From contig OY751495.1 of NCBI GenBank assembly GCA_963565915.1, forward strand, positions 3,596,001-3,660,000: a DNA stretch of 64,000 bases. Direction: 5' to 3'. The notes beneath the pieces are model-generated. The model was given only the letters and a program-made list of their open reading frames with translations, was not told the origin of the DNA and made no database searches. The DNA comes from Entoloma clypeatum. Lineage: Eukaryota > Basidiomycota > Agaricomycetes > Agaricales > Entolomataceae. Of the stretch, positions 10,355 to 20,877 are shown piece by piece. The stretch's first letter is position 1, and each line of letters opens with the position of its first letter. Position numbers and translations under genes: made by a program.

Positions 10355-11251
10355 CTTTGCGAATTTGTCGTTGATGAGGGCGAGTGTCCTCAAGATCGCC
10401 TTAATCGTGCGTTTCCCTCGGTTTCCCCTGATAGAAATGAAGGATATCTCCGCTTGTACCAGGTCTCCGACTCTGAATACCTTGGGCTCCGTTCTCTTCA
10501 CCCTATAAGACTCGTGAGATGGCTTATTTTGATTGAGTCAATTTGATGCCTACTTTCGTTTTCCTCCCTCTTCCGCGAAGGTGTAGTATTCCACTCTATT
10601 GTCCTCACCGTGTATGAACTTCCCCTGTGCGATCGCACCATTCAATATTCCATGGGGATCAATCCCTCGTCCCAGCTGCGTGGCCTCCATGTCCGGGGCT
10701 TCCGTCTTTGGCGTTAAAATGCGATTCGACAGCTCGATCGTTGGCCCAAACCCCTCGACGTTCTTGACAATATCCAGGCTGTCGAGCTCTCCATCCTCAA
10801 ACTCCCGTTCGAACATGGAATATATGTTGTAAGTTGCAGATATTGCACGTTGGAAGGTTGGCGACCCTAGTCCGGCTAAAGTGATTCCCTGCCTCAAGTA
10901 CTCAGCACGGCGTCTGGTATTAATAATGAGTATATTAGTCGGATCTTTCAATTAATTCAATGCTCACATCTCTTTTTTTAACGGAGGTAACTTCTTGCTC
11001 AAAATGACTCCGTGCACCAAAAAAACAACCTCCTCTACCTCGTCGGTTTCATTGCTTTCTTTGACGATTCAGACACAATTTGGGCCCGATGTTTCCTTGA
11101 CCTTGAATCCATCGGTCATTGTCTGCCATACGTTTCGTTAGTAACCTTCCACTCAAATACCGATATCAACTTACAGCTTTGACATCAAAGCTTGCCAGTC
11201 GCCTGTCTTCTCCCGTCATATTCTCGCTTGCAAACTGCTCTAAGGCGTTCC
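10355..11251 (-). pseudogene. Multi-exon hypothetical gene fragment
   Basis: Read on the minus strand, exons are apparent at about 11251-11180 (ALEQFASENMTGEDRRLASF), 11122-10965 (begins TMTDGFKVKETSG), 10950-10552 (RRAEYLRQGITLAGLGSP, then EDGELDSLDIVK) and 10500-10355 (VFRVGDLVQAEISFISI, RTLALINDKFAK). They are separated by short introns with GT/AG ends. The second exon contains an in-frame TGA (about 11069), where CGA would give an arginine. I do not recognise the family. The arrangement resembles multi-copy hypothetical proteins of mushroom genomes, which I cannot verify. The 5' end (beyond 11251) and the 3' end (below 10355) are not resolved. Confidence 0.45.
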
Positions 11252-11999
11252 CTGCATGCATCGATTTTCGCTTGTCAGTCTGTTTCAAACACAACGACAA
11301 CGGTATACTGACCTGCCTCTGTCGCCTTATAGAAAACATTCATCATTGGTATTCACTCGCAAGACAGGTTATGGATCAATGGAGGTGGCTCGTGGCTCGT
11401 CTTTGCTTTCTGGCACAATCTTATTACATGTCACACCAGGTAGACTTCGAGGCGACTTCAGCAGCGCGTGATGCCCATTATGATGCGCCGACTCCATCCT
11501 CGGTTTGTGCCTTCCACCAACATGGCCCTGCCCCATCGTCCCTTCCGTTCCTGTGAATCATTATGTGTATAGCCATTTATCCTTCACATGGTGTGCTCGT
11601 ATTCATACATGGCCAGGCCTTGCTCATTCTACTTGTCCTCAGGGTGTATAATACTGGCCACGCCTTTGCCCTGGCTTCTCACTTTGTTTGACAGCTGTCG
11701 CAATCCAGGGGATGCACAATGAGTTGCTATATACCGCTCTGGAGGCCCTTGTAGAAAATAAGTCTGTGTGCCTGTGCTTCCTTCTCCGATCCACTTCTCC
11801 ACCTATAGTCCCGGAAACATTATAAAGAGGCTACAGGGATACCTCTCTCCACACATGATATCTTTTAGGTGGTTATCAATGTCTGACTGAAAGGTGTCTT
11901 CCTGACTTCTCAACCCTTAAAACCTCTCCTTTGCCATGCCCGACTTTATATTCCTTTACCATCTCGCCCACTTTTTTCATCCTGCTCATTTGCTGTACA
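11252..11999. other. Possible 5' exons of the minus-strand hypothetical gene; otherwise no gene seen
   Basis: A fragment near 11325-11345 reads NVFYKATEAG on the minus strand and may be an upstream exon of the preceding gene. No other coding feature is supported. Confidence 0.3.
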
Positions 12000-12679
12000 A
12001 TGTCGTCCAAGGTCTCTATGTCGAAAGGAAAATCTCCGTCTAAGGCAAACCAAAAGCTGGCTGGCAGGACGGCGTTCGTCCCTTCTCATTTCCACTATGT
12101 TGTACCTCAATTTTCACTAGGTCGACTTTGGCAACAGCCCTCGACAACTATTTCTTGAAAAAGTATGCCCATTTTTTTACATCCCTCTTCTCCTCTGATG
12201 TTTCTGGTAGGACCGTGTCTCTTACCGATCTTATGGCCGGTGATTCGGATGATGCAAAGCAGTCCCAGTCTCCCCCAAAAATGCCCACAACATACGTTTT
12301 CCACTGTCTATTTTTCAAACAAATATTCTAACTCCCCCTCCCCCAGCTCTAAGAGGAAGGTATCACAAGTTATTGAGCTATCGAGCAGCGACTCTTCCGA
12401 TGACTCTGTGTAAGTAAATTTTTTCAACTCTCTCACCAACAATCTTTAATTTTCTGTGTCTATAGGTGTGTCGTTCCATCACCCAAGAAGAAGGTCCGAA
12501 AGAGTCAACACCCCCTTCCCGGCGGCTCCGATTTCGATCGATTGGCAGCCGTCTCCACCTCTCGCCCATCCTCCCCAGACCGCACTCTTCACGTCAGTGA
12601 AGTTACTCTGTACGTCCCCTCGTTTCCTTGTCATCATTGTCCGTCTTCTGATGATCTGTCTTTCTCTTTTGGCAGTTTC
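12000..12679 (+). pseudogene. Intron-rich hypothetical gene, 5' part, split by the copia insertion
   Basis: The ATG at 12000 begins MSSKVSMSKGKSPSKANQKL, a basic Ser/Lys-rich start. Further apparent exons at 12230-12290, 12344-12412 (KRKVSQVIELSSSDSSDD) and 12467-12600 (PSPKKKVRKSQHPLPGG) are low-complexity, with basic and acidic patches suggestive of a nuclear protein (inference). Introns are bounded by GTAAGTAA/TCTATAG and GTACGTCC/TTGGCAG. The last exon is broken four bases in by the copia LTR at 12680 and resumes at 25731. Exon boundaries in the first 250 bases are tentative. Confidence 0.5.
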
Positions 12680-12987
12680 TGTTGAAACTTTTCCCATCAT
12701 GTAGATTAGATTAGATTAGATTACATCACGTGACCTTTACATATCTTCATTACATACTTGTTTGGTTGGTACAAACAGTAGTACGGTATATAAGACCAGG
12801 AAACTGTCAATATCAACAAGTTGTCTCTTGACTCTTAACCAGCTCCATCGCTCTTACCAGCCTCAACCGCTCTCACCAGCCTTACCCCTCCAAACCATGT
12901 AAGTGACCATAGTGGTATCGTAGAGTACTTCCACTGTAGCTATGTTGCTCAGTACACCTGTGGCTAGCACCCAGGTGGACTTCAACA
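12680..12987 (+). repeat. Copia 5' LTR
   Basis: It is 308 bp, with TG...CA ends, a short AGATT tandem (four units, 12702-12722) and TATATAAG at about 12786-12793 that could serve as a TATA box. It matches 25417-25725. Confidence 0.93.
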
Positions 12988-13005
12988 GGTTATGGGCCCC
13001 GGATA
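12988..13005 (+). promoter_or_regulatory. Copia primer-binding site, half-tRNA type
   Basis: GGTTATGGGCCCCGG directly follows the LTR. Initiator tRNA-Met of eukaryotes contains GGGCCCATAACC around its anticodon loop, and the site is complementary to it. Drosophila copia is known to prime from the cleaved 5' half of that tRNA, so the same mechanism is inferred here. Confidence 0.7.
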
Positions 13006-13350
13006 GCAGAGGGACTTGGGAAACGCTGGCAACAGCGAGTACCTGCCCACTCTACCCTGGTTGGCAAAGAACCGATCGAAAGATCTAGGTTCTGAGTCTT
13101 ACTTCTTCACATATGAACCTGGGAAACATCATTACGACAAGTACCTGTCATGAGACGTCTCTAAGGGGATTGACCTAGTACACTCCATGTGGAAATGTTG
13201 ATCACACCTTATATGTTTCTGACATATAAAGGGTTTTCCCGTGACCGCTATTCCTAAAGGGAATATGTCATAAAGAATCATTTAATTGTTTTCTTGAATC
13301 ATATTCATAACACATCACTGATTGGGAACCCTTTTTTAGATTCATCTACA

Positions 13351-14153
13351 ATGTCTACCTCTCGCTCTGCTCTTGACATCATCACCCCCTTCGACGGCAT
13401 CAACTACCAAAGCTGGGCTGAAAGGATGAAGTCCTACCTCCTCCATCAAGGAGTCTGGCGCCTTGTTTCTGGCGATATCACCTGCCCTGTCATCGCCGAC
13501 TTCACCACCACGGTCTCCACCCCTGGTGCCACTGCTGCTGCTCCTCCTGTGCTGGTTACCACTGTTGACCAGCCCGGCTTCCGCAAGGAAGAAAAAGCCT
13601 GGATCAGGGACGACGACGTAGCTCTCGGGGCGATACACCTGAAGGTCTCTGAGGCGATCAGACGCCATATCAAGGACAGCACCTCGGCACTTAACGTGTG
13701 GAAAACGCTAAAGGATGCCTACTCCAAGGTATCCCCAGCTGTCATCTTCGGCGACTTCAAGACCGCCGCCACCTACAAGCTGTCTGGACGTGACCCCGTG
13801 CCTGAAATTGAACGCCTGGGGTCTCTTTTCGCCCGGCTCGCCGATTCGAGCTTTGTCGTCCCCGATCTGATGCAGGCAATGATCCTGGCCAATGCAATTC
13901 CCAATGCCTGGTCGTCACTCTCCACTGCCCTTTTCCAGGTCTACGACGCCGATGATTTCACCTACAAAGCCGTCGCCGAAAGCATCATCTCTGAATACCG
14001 GCACAAGTATGCGGTAGGGTCTACTCAGGCGTCCAACGAGCAGGCCCGGAAAATCTCCGGGACAAAGCGCAAGGGGCAGGACCCCAAATGGGAAAAGCAG
14101 CAAAAGCCGAGTACCTCGCAGAACGATGCTGACGAGCAGCCTAACTCGGCTGA
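13351..14153 (+). pseudogene. Copia gag, N-terminal part (interrupted)
   Basis: The frame from MSTSRSALDIITPFDG to NSADV encodes a copia-type gag capsid core: FDGINYQSWAERMKSYL near the start, WKTLKDAYSK, and a downstream segment with PDLMQAMILANAIPNAW. It ends with a basic, Lys/Gln-rich linker. The frame is cut at 14153 by the gypsy LTR. The continuation resumes in the same frame at 21416 (TADPSTASEKKKGKGRWRN), since the inserted 7262 bases restore phase when removed. An in-frame ATG also exists at 13294. No CCHC knuckle is visible, which is unusual for copia gag. Confidence 0.85.
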
Positions 14154-14686
14154 TGTCACGTAGCGTGTTTCTCAACGTCGGACGAGTCGGAGCGGAGTAG
14201 TGGAGGAGCGGAATGCGGTAAGTGCAACGTTGGCAGAAAGGACCTGGCTTCAACTTGTGCGTTGCGCCCCACTCTTTGATGTGGTCCTCGATTTCGGATT
14301 GACGGATGTCGGATGAGCGGATGAGCGGATGAGCGGAGGTGACGGAGAGAATGCTCAAAGGCAAGTAGAGACGGATGCGAATGAGGTGTAACGTATGATA
14401 TTTGAACTGAGGTTCTACGACAGGTTTGTACACTATTTATAGTAGACTAGAATGATCAGCATTACTATAAGTGATGTGCAGATATTGGAGTTGACCATCG
14501 GAACATTCGGAGTACGGAGAGTAACAAATGAAAAGTGAACAACATATGTCTACTTGTAAGTATGGTTGAGATGTTACGTAGTAGAAGTATATTCAATATA
14601 AATAGAATGTTGTTGGAGCGGATGTCGGAGCGGATGAAATGTCGGAGTCGTCGGATAAGTCGGATGTGAATCGTATGGTTATGACA
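14154..14686 (-). repeat. Gypsy-1 3' LTR (in coding orientation)
   Basis: 533 bp. Two divergent TATA boxes are visible: TATAAATA on the minus strand (14441-14434) for genomic RNA, and TATAAATA on the plus strand (14597-14604) pointing towards the antisense gene. I count 21 CGGA on the plus strand against about two expected by chance, and no TCCG. Confidence 0.92.
14597..14604 (+). promoter_or_regulatory. Candidate TATA box for the antisense gene in the LTR
   Basis: TATAAATA lies on the plus strand 214-221 bases before the ATG at 14818. It is flanked by CGGA clusters at 14507-14516 and 14617-14672. The use of the LTR as a bidirectional promoter is inferred. Confidence 0.45.
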
Positions 14687-14817
14687 GTATTTCCCTCTTA
14701 GGGCCGAACCCTGAGGCCCAGATGAGGTAATCCACGTGACCGTTGGTTGAAAAGCTTTGTGCGTGATCTTTCTCTCTTGTCACCCAACCACAACATCTAT
14801 CCCGACGCCTATCCGTT

Positions 14818-15815
14818 ATGTCCGCTGAAAACTCACCCCTCGCCGCTCTTCGTGCTGAAAGGGAGCGCCAGAAGAAGGTCACCGAAGAGTTGGAGAGGAA
14901 ACTGCAGGAGGCAGAGGAGCGCGCGGAGGCGAAGAGGGCGGCGAAAGAGCGGAGACGAGCAGAGAGGAAGGCAGAGAAGGCGAAGGCGAAGGAACCGGTC
15001 GCGGGTGCAGGTGCGGATGCGGAGGCGGATGCGGATGCGGATGCGGCGAGTGCGGAGGTGAAGAAGGTCCGGCTGCAGGGGGTTTTCAAGAATATGCCTG
15101 CGAGTTACGAGCAGGGGAAGGAGGATTGCACCTCCTGCTTGAAAGCGGGGGACTTGTGTTTTTGGCCATCGGAGTGAGTTTTTCCTATTTCTTTATACGC
15201 TTCGTTATTAACTTGTTCTTTAGGAATGACAATGCTTCATCGTGCTGGCGGTGCCAGCGTTTAAAACGAAGCTGCAGAACGGGAGCGGAAGCGGAGTCGG
15301 AGGTGAAGCGGAGGATGACCAAGGCGGTGAGGGTCGGAAAGGCTAAGGTGGCAGGTGGTGCGACGAAGAACGCGAAGGCGGGATCGTCCAAGGGAGAGGG
15401 GACCGCGGAGGGATCGCGGATAGCCGCAGCGTCGGAGGAGCCGGAGTTCATGCCGGAGGGGTTTGGTCCGCCGGAGGTGGTCATAGGCACGGAGGTGGTG
15501 AGAGGGCTTAGGAGCATGATAAGGGAGATGCGGCTGATAAAGGCGGAGTTGAAGGAATTGCGGGAGATCAAGGAGCTTTTGACGGTTATCGCGTGGAGGG
15601 AGGATTCGGAGGCTTCGGAGGAGGGATCCGACGAGGACGAGGATGCGGAGGAGTATGATAGGGTATTGGAGGAGTTGGGAAGGGAGGTAGAAGAAGAAGC
15701 AGAAAAAGAAGAAGAAACGAAGAAGCGGAAGCGGATGGAGGAAGCGGAAGAGGAATCCGGATCGGAGTGGAACGAGGAGACGGAGGGGGTATCTAACAAA
15801 AAACAGCGAAAGTAG
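14818..15815 (+). CDS. Antisense-encoded Zn2Cys6-like protein of the gypsy element (2 exons, 315 aa)
   Basis: Exon 1 is 14818-15173, the intron 15174-15223 (GTGAGT...TTTAG, 50 nt), exon 2 15224-15815. Phases match (118 codons plus 2 bases, then 1 base). Residues 10-55 are a highly charged Glu/Arg/Lys/Ala helix, probably coiled coil, and 60-80 an Ala/Asp repeat. Cysteines 104, 107, 114, 126, 129 and 136 give CX2CX6CX11CX2CX6C, matching the fungal binuclear zinc cluster consensus. The two halves are joined only by splicing. Basic residues follow the cluster (RLKRSC, then Lys/Arg-rich stretches). The last 110 residues are acidic (EEGSDEDEDAEEYDR) and end in a basic KKQRK, which could act in activation and nuclear import. 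Nuclear DNA binding is inferred. Its conservation in a mobile element suggests a role in the element's own expression. Confidence 0.8.
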
Positions 15816-15859
15816 TTTTTTGTTAGTATAAAATTTTAATAGATTTTCTTTTCTTTTTG

Positions 15860-18800
15860 TTACAAGCGCGATAAGGGGCCTGGCTTAGTTGGTTGAGCGG
15901 AGTGGAAGTCCGCTACCGTATCCGCTGCGTGTTCAAGCTCGGATGCGGGTAACCAAGAAAACTCTTCACTGGTGTCTTCATAACCTAACCAGCGGACGAG
16001 GTAAAGGAGTTTGCAGCGTCGTCTTTTATCGATCTTTGAGTCGACGATTTCCGCAATTTCGTATTCGGTTTCTCCGTCCATCTCGAGCGGAGGCGGAGGA
16101 GATTGTATCCGATTTGGAATCTCGTTAGGAGTTGCTGGTTCGAGCATGGATATGTGGAAGACGGGGTGTATAGCACGCATAGTGTCGGGTAGACGTAGTG
16201 TAAAGGAGTGCGTGCCGGGTTGGGCTATGATTTCAAATGGGCCAGCATATTTGTCGGATAACTTTTGGGTGGGTCGTGTGGTGCGGAAGAACTTAGCTTT
16301 AACAAAGACTTCTTGTCCGACGCGGAGCGGGGGAGGCGGAGAACGTCGGACGTCCGCAGGGCCTTGATAACGTTGTTGTGCCTCTGCGACAGCAGTCTTT
16401 AGTTCTTGATGTAATTCATCTAAGTCGACGATGTATTGTCGAGCTTTATCGGATGCTAGATCACGTTCCGGATGGAGTGTAATGTCGGGGTGATAACCTT
16501 TGTTGGCGAAGAATGGTGATACACCTGTGGTGGCACTCGGAGTGTTGTTGTAAGCGAACTCCGCAAGCGGAAGCAAAGCGGACCAGTTGTCTTGCTGGTA
16601 GTTGCAGAAAATGCGGAGGTATTGTTCGAGTGTCTGGTTGGTGCGTTCGGTTTGACCATCGCCTTCAGGGTGATATCCAGAAGTGAAGTGAAGTCTCATA
16701 TCGAGGGCTTTTGCAAGAGAGCGGAAAAAACGGGAGATGAATTCAGGTCCGCGATCGGATGTGACGTTTTGCGGAACTCCGTGCTTGGAAAAGACGTGAA
16801 GCACGAAAAGGTTTGCTAGGTCTTCGGATGTGCAATTAATGGTGGTAGGGATGAATATGCCTTGTTTAGTGAGGCGGTCTACAATGACCAGAATCACATC
16901 GGAGCCAGCGGATGTCGGAAGGGGTTCAATGAAATCCATGGAAATAGAATGCCAGGGACGTTCAGGAATAGGGAGTTGTTTAAGCAGACCGTAGGGTTTA
17001 TGACGTTGGGGTTTGGCGCGCATACAAGTGGTACATGACTTGCAATACTTTTTGACGAAGTCGCGCATTCCAGGCCAAGTGTATTCTCGTTGGATAAGAC
17101 TAATAGTCTTATTTTGACCAGGGTGTCCAGCGAGGATATGGTCGTGCTTATTGCGGAGGATGCGGAGACGGAGGTCGGATGAGTCGGGAACATAGATACG
17201 TCCATTGTGGAGTAGATAACCTGCTTCATTCACGATCCAGCGTGGATTAGGATTGTCGAGGAAAGAGGTATAAATGGGATCAGTCGGAAGAGCGGAGAGG
17301 ATGTCGGAGCGGAGCTGATCTGTATCCATGATGATTGTGGCACGGAGGACGGGTGTATATAACTCTGTTGCGCGAAGTGAAGTGGTGAGCTGTTCTTGTG
17401 TGAAGATGGGTTTGAAGTTGCTTGGGTTGATGGACGAATAGTCGCTATTTCCCTCTTTAGGGTAGATGTCCCATCGTCTACTTAAAAGATCGGGCTTCGT
17501 ACCTAAACGGCCAGGGCGGAAGCGGATGACGAGATTGAACTGGCAGAGGTATTCGGACCAACGAGCTTGTCGACGTGATAAAATCTTGGTAGTAGAAAAG
17601 TACTCAAGATTTTTGTGGTCCGTTATGACATCGATCGGAGCAGCGGAGCCTTCAAGGTAGTGACGCCAAACCTTGAATGCATCGTGGATCGCTAATAGTT
17701 CTTTGTCGTGGGTGTCATAGTTTAACTCGGGAGGTGTAAAGGTGCGGGAGTGGAAAGCGACCGGATGGATTTCGTCGTCGGAGGTGCGGATGGAGAGGAT
17801 CGCACCCAAAGCGTAGTCGGAGGCATCGGTTTCGACGATAATAGGGCTGTCGGGAATCCAATGCATAAGAACAGGTGCCGTGGTAAAGGCTTTCTTCAAA
17901 GTTTTGAAAGATTCGCGAGCGGAGTCGGAGAAGTGCCATTGTGTGTTTTTGCGGGTGAGTCGAGTGAGCGGAACGGTGATTTCGGAGTAGTAAGGAATGA
18001 ATCGTCGATAAAAATTGGCAAAACCTAAGAAAGACTGAATGTCTTTGACCTTCCTTGGTTCAGGCCAATCTTGAATAATTTTGACTTTCTTATCCGACAT
18101 GCGGAGGCCTGTCGGAGAGAGGATAAAGCCAAGGTATTCAACAGTATCCGTAGAAAACTCGCATTTGTCTGCGCGTGCGTATAAGCCGTGTTGTCGGAGA
18201 CGTCGGAGGACTTCGCGGACATGCTTCCGATGCTCGGAGGGAGAGTCGGAGTAGATGAGGATGTCGTCAAGATATATGGTAACATACTTATCAAGCAGGT
18301 CGTGGAAGATGTCGTTCATGAAGCGTTGAAAAACGGCTGGGGAGTTGGTGAGTCCAAATGGCATGACAAGCCATTCAAAAGACCCGTAGCGCGTGCGGAA
18401 GGCGGTTTTCCATTCATCTCCTTCCGCTATGTGGACGAGGTGATAGGCGTGTCGGAGGTCGAGAGCCGTATAAACACTGGCTTTTCCAGCGGTCTGGAGA
18501 AGGTCGGATATGAGCGGAAGCGGATATCGGTCCTTCTTTGAGATTTTGTTAAGACCACGGAAATCGACGCAAAGACGAAGGGAGCCATCCTTTTTATGAA
18601 CGAAAAGGACGGGAGCACCGTGTGGGGAGGAAGAGGGTCGGATGAATCCAATGGTGAGGTGTTCGTCAATGAATTCATGGAGGGCATTGAGTTCGGTTTG
18701 TGAAAGGGAGTAGATCAGACCGAACGGAGGAGCGGAGCCCTCTTCAAGTTCGATTTTGAGGTCGTAGGTACGGTGGGGTGGAAGAGTGTCTGCTTTTCCT

Positions 18801-19542
18801 TTACTGAAGACGTCAGCATAGTCGTGGTATTCTTCGGGTACGTTTGTCAAGTCGGGGGTGTCGGAAGCGGATGCGGAGTGAGCGGAAACGGAGGGAGTCG
18901 AAAGGTGAAGTCGAAAGGATTGTGTACCAGGCAATTTGCATGCCCTCATAAATGCGGCTGCGTTAATGAGTGAAATCTGCGGAGCGGACTGCGGAGGTAC
19001 GATCGGAGGTTCCGGAGGAGGAAGCGTAGCTGTCCTACCTTGGGAGGAGGTCGACGTCGATGTCGGAAACGGCTCTTTTTGCATCTGTGGACGGAAAGTG
19101 ATACTGCCCAATACCCAGTCAATCATAGGATTGTGGCGGGTGAGCCAGTTGTATCCAAGAACCACGGAAGAAGCGGAGTCGAGCGGAGTAACATAAAAAT
19201 CCTGTTCAAAGGATTCACCTGAAAGAAAACATATAGGTATTGTTACAACTTGAGTGATAAACGCGTTAGAAGAACCATCGAAAAGCTTTAGTTCTAAGGG
19301 TGGAATAGCGGAGGTCGGAAGATCATAGGCGGAGGAAAAGTTATTGTCAATAAAACAGTGAGTAGATCCTGAATCAATAAGTGCTGGGACAGAATCTGAG
19401 GGGAAAAAAGAAGATGAGATATTGATACGTAAAGAGTTCGGATTGGAGAGAGCGGATGCGTTAAGTCGGATGGGAGCGGAGGCACGGAGAGAGTCAACGC
19501 AGTCCTCAGACCGTGCTTCATGAGGACCACTGCCTATTTTTT
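15860..19542 (-). CDS. Gypsy-1 protease-RT-RNase H-integrase-chromodomain polyprotein
   Basis: The open frame runs from the -1 slip site at about 19543 down to the stop at 15860. It includes an aspartic protease active site (LIDSGSTHCFID, about 19385-19350). From MVLGYNW at 19165, 1101 codons follow: RT with YLDD near residue 298, RNase H with ETDASDYALGA and ITDHKNLEYF, the integrase HHCC finger (H-x3-H...C-x2-C near 680-725), catalytic core (SDRGPEF and a downstream Glu in QTERTNQTLEQ), and a C-terminal chromodomain (LYLVRWLGYEDTSEEFSWLP). The product copies the element RNA and inserts the DNA. The chromodomain probably directs integration to marked chromatin. No stop or frameshift was found. 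Translation depends on frameshifting from gag. Confidence 0.93.
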
Positions 19543-19543
19543 T
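19534..19543 (-). promoter_or_regulatory. -1 ribosomal frameshift site linking gag and pol
   Basis: On the minus strand the gag frame reads TCA AAA AAA TAG. The A AAA AAA heptamer fits the X XXY YYZ slippery rule and abuts the gag stop. Slipping back one base continues ATA GGC AGT directly into the protease-pol frame, which has no other entry. A downstream stimulatory structure was not assessed. Confidence 0.75.
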
Positions 19544-20826
19544 GACTCGATCTCCTTACTTTTTTCCTTGGCTTGAGTGCCAACTTGGGCGGCTTTCCCT
19601 TTAGCCTTGGAAGCGGAGGAGGTGGACTTGGGACAGTCCTTGACAGCGTGTCCGACGCTACCGCAGAATAAGCAAAGGTTATTATCGAAACGATGTTTGC
19701 GTTCTTGATACGTCAGTTTGCCGTCTTTGCCTAATTTACTGGAGAGGTCGGGTTTCGGAGCGGATGTGGAAGCGGAAGCGGTAGCGGGAGCAGAGGGTTT
19801 GGTTGATGATGTTTGTGGAGTGGATTGGTTCGGAGCGGATTGTTTTTTGTCGGACTTGGGAGTGGGTTTATCGGTTCTGGATTTCTCTCGTTGACGTTCC
19901 CAGTAGCGAGCGTCAATAGTATGAGCCGCGGATCGTAGGTCTGGTAAAGACTTGATCTTGGGTTGTTGGGAGAGGATGTCCTTGATCCGATCCGGAAGTC
20001 CGACATAGTAGCGGTGTCGGAGGGAGTTTTCATCCCAGTCAGTCTTGGTAGCAAGACGTTGGAATTCAACATTGTACTTCAATATCTTTTGATTTTCCTT
20101 CATCCGTAGGTTGTCCAACTGTTCTTCGGCTTCGCCCTGAGGGTCAATGGTACCAAACTCGGAGCGGAGAAGCCGGACGAACTCGGGGAAAGAACCCCGC
20201 CAATTGGGTTCATCATCATCTAGAATGAAGGGTTCAAAAAATTTGAGTGCTGTGCCTCGGAAGTAAGACATGGCAAAGTTGACTTTGGAATGTTCTGAGT
20301 CGAAGTTGTCGTTGTCGGAGAAGTAAAGTTTGCATTGTAAAATGAATGCGGAGAGTTTGCGCGGATCGGATCCGTCAAAGGTATCCGGTTCATTGGCATA
20401 CGACTTTTTCTTCTTTGTATCTCGACGTTTCAACTCTTTGGTCATGAGCAGAATGGCTTCAGCTAGATTGGGTTCCTGATCTGGATTGGAATCGGAGTCG
20501 TCCAAATCTCCATGTAAACTACCGTCGGAAGGAGGAGGAGATCCTCCTGGAGGTCCGCCGAATAAGCCAGAATTTAGAGGTGCGGAGGGTTCCGTTGGTG
20601 GGTTTAGTGGAGGACTGGCAGGAAGTGGTGGGAGCTGAGAGTCGGAAGAAGGCGGAGGAACGGATGGTCCGGGGGTAGGGGCAGATGATGATGCTGTGGC
20701 TCCTCGAGGTGTAATGGTTACATTGCGTGTTCCTCGAAGAAAAGCAGAGCGTGGTGTGGAAGATGAACGTTCTGCTGCTGCACGAGCAGTCCTAGTTGTT
20801 CGAACTGTATTACGGGTTTGAGACAT
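19534..20826 (-). CDS. Gypsy-1 gag
   Basis: The start is probably MSQTRNTVRTTR (about 20826). The open frame extends to 20883 but its first codons lie over the primer-binding region. The N-terminal third is rich in Pro, Ser and Thr. The capsid part (about 19990-20400) includes FDGSDPRKLSAFILQCKLYF and FVRLLRSEFGTIDPQGEAE, typical of the retrotransposon gag family. A single zinc knuckle CLFCGSVGHAVKDC (CX2CX4HX4C) is near the C-terminus, followed by a Lys/Ser-rich tail ending ESKK and TAG at 19536-19534. It should form the virus-like particle and bind element RNA. Confidence 0.9.
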   Translation of the reverse strand: MSQTRNTVRTTRTARAAAERSSSTPRSAFLRGTRNVTITPRGATASSSAPTPGPSVPPPSSDSQLPPLPASPPLNPPTEPSAPLNSGLFGGPPGGSPPPSDGSLHGDLDDSDSNPDQEPNLAEAILLMTKELKRRDTKKKKSYANEPDTFDGSDPRKLSAFILQCKLYFSDNDNFDSEHSKVNFAMSYFRGTALKFFEPFILDDDEPNWRGSFPEFVRLLRSEFGTIDPQGEAEEQLDNLRMKENQKILKYNVEFQRLATKTDWDENSLRHRYYVGLPDRIKDILSQQPKIKSLPDLRSAAHTIDARYWERQREKSRTDKPTPKSDKKQSAPNQSTPQTSSTKPSAPATASASTSAPKPDLSSKLGKDGKLTYQERKHRFDNNLCLFCGSVGHAVKDCPKSTSSASKAKGKAAQVGTQAKEKSKEIESKK

Positions 20827-20864
20827 GTGGGTAGAGGTTGTTGGGTAAATCAAAGAATGGTGGT

Positions 20865-20875
20865 AGTTCAAATAT
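20865..20875 (-). promoter_or_regulatory. Self-priming primer-binding site of gypsy-1
   Basis: On the minus strand ATATTTGAACT lies two bases after the 5' LTR (20878). It is perfectly complementary to AGTTCAAATAT at 21132-21122 in the LTR, which begins about 33 bases after the start of the TATAAATA box (21165-21158), where transcription should start. In Tf1 the first 11 bases of the RNA fold back on an equivalent site to prime reverse transcription. Confidence 0.75.
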
Positions 20876-20877
20876 AC

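Noticed and set aside
14290..14345. GATGAGCG tandem as a CRISPR-like or satellite array
   Set aside because: Only three short direct units are present, with no spacers. They are explained by the CGGA enrichment of the element.
13915..14433. 172-codon minus-strand frame over the gypsy LTR
   Set aside because: It spans copia gag antisense and LTR. Its twin at 20810-21157 exists only because the LTRs are copies.
15185..15799. Ser-rich 204-codon minus-strand frame
   Set aside because: It is the mirror of the acidic exon 2 of the antisense Zn2Cys6 gene. TCC/TCT codons arise from GGA/AGA.
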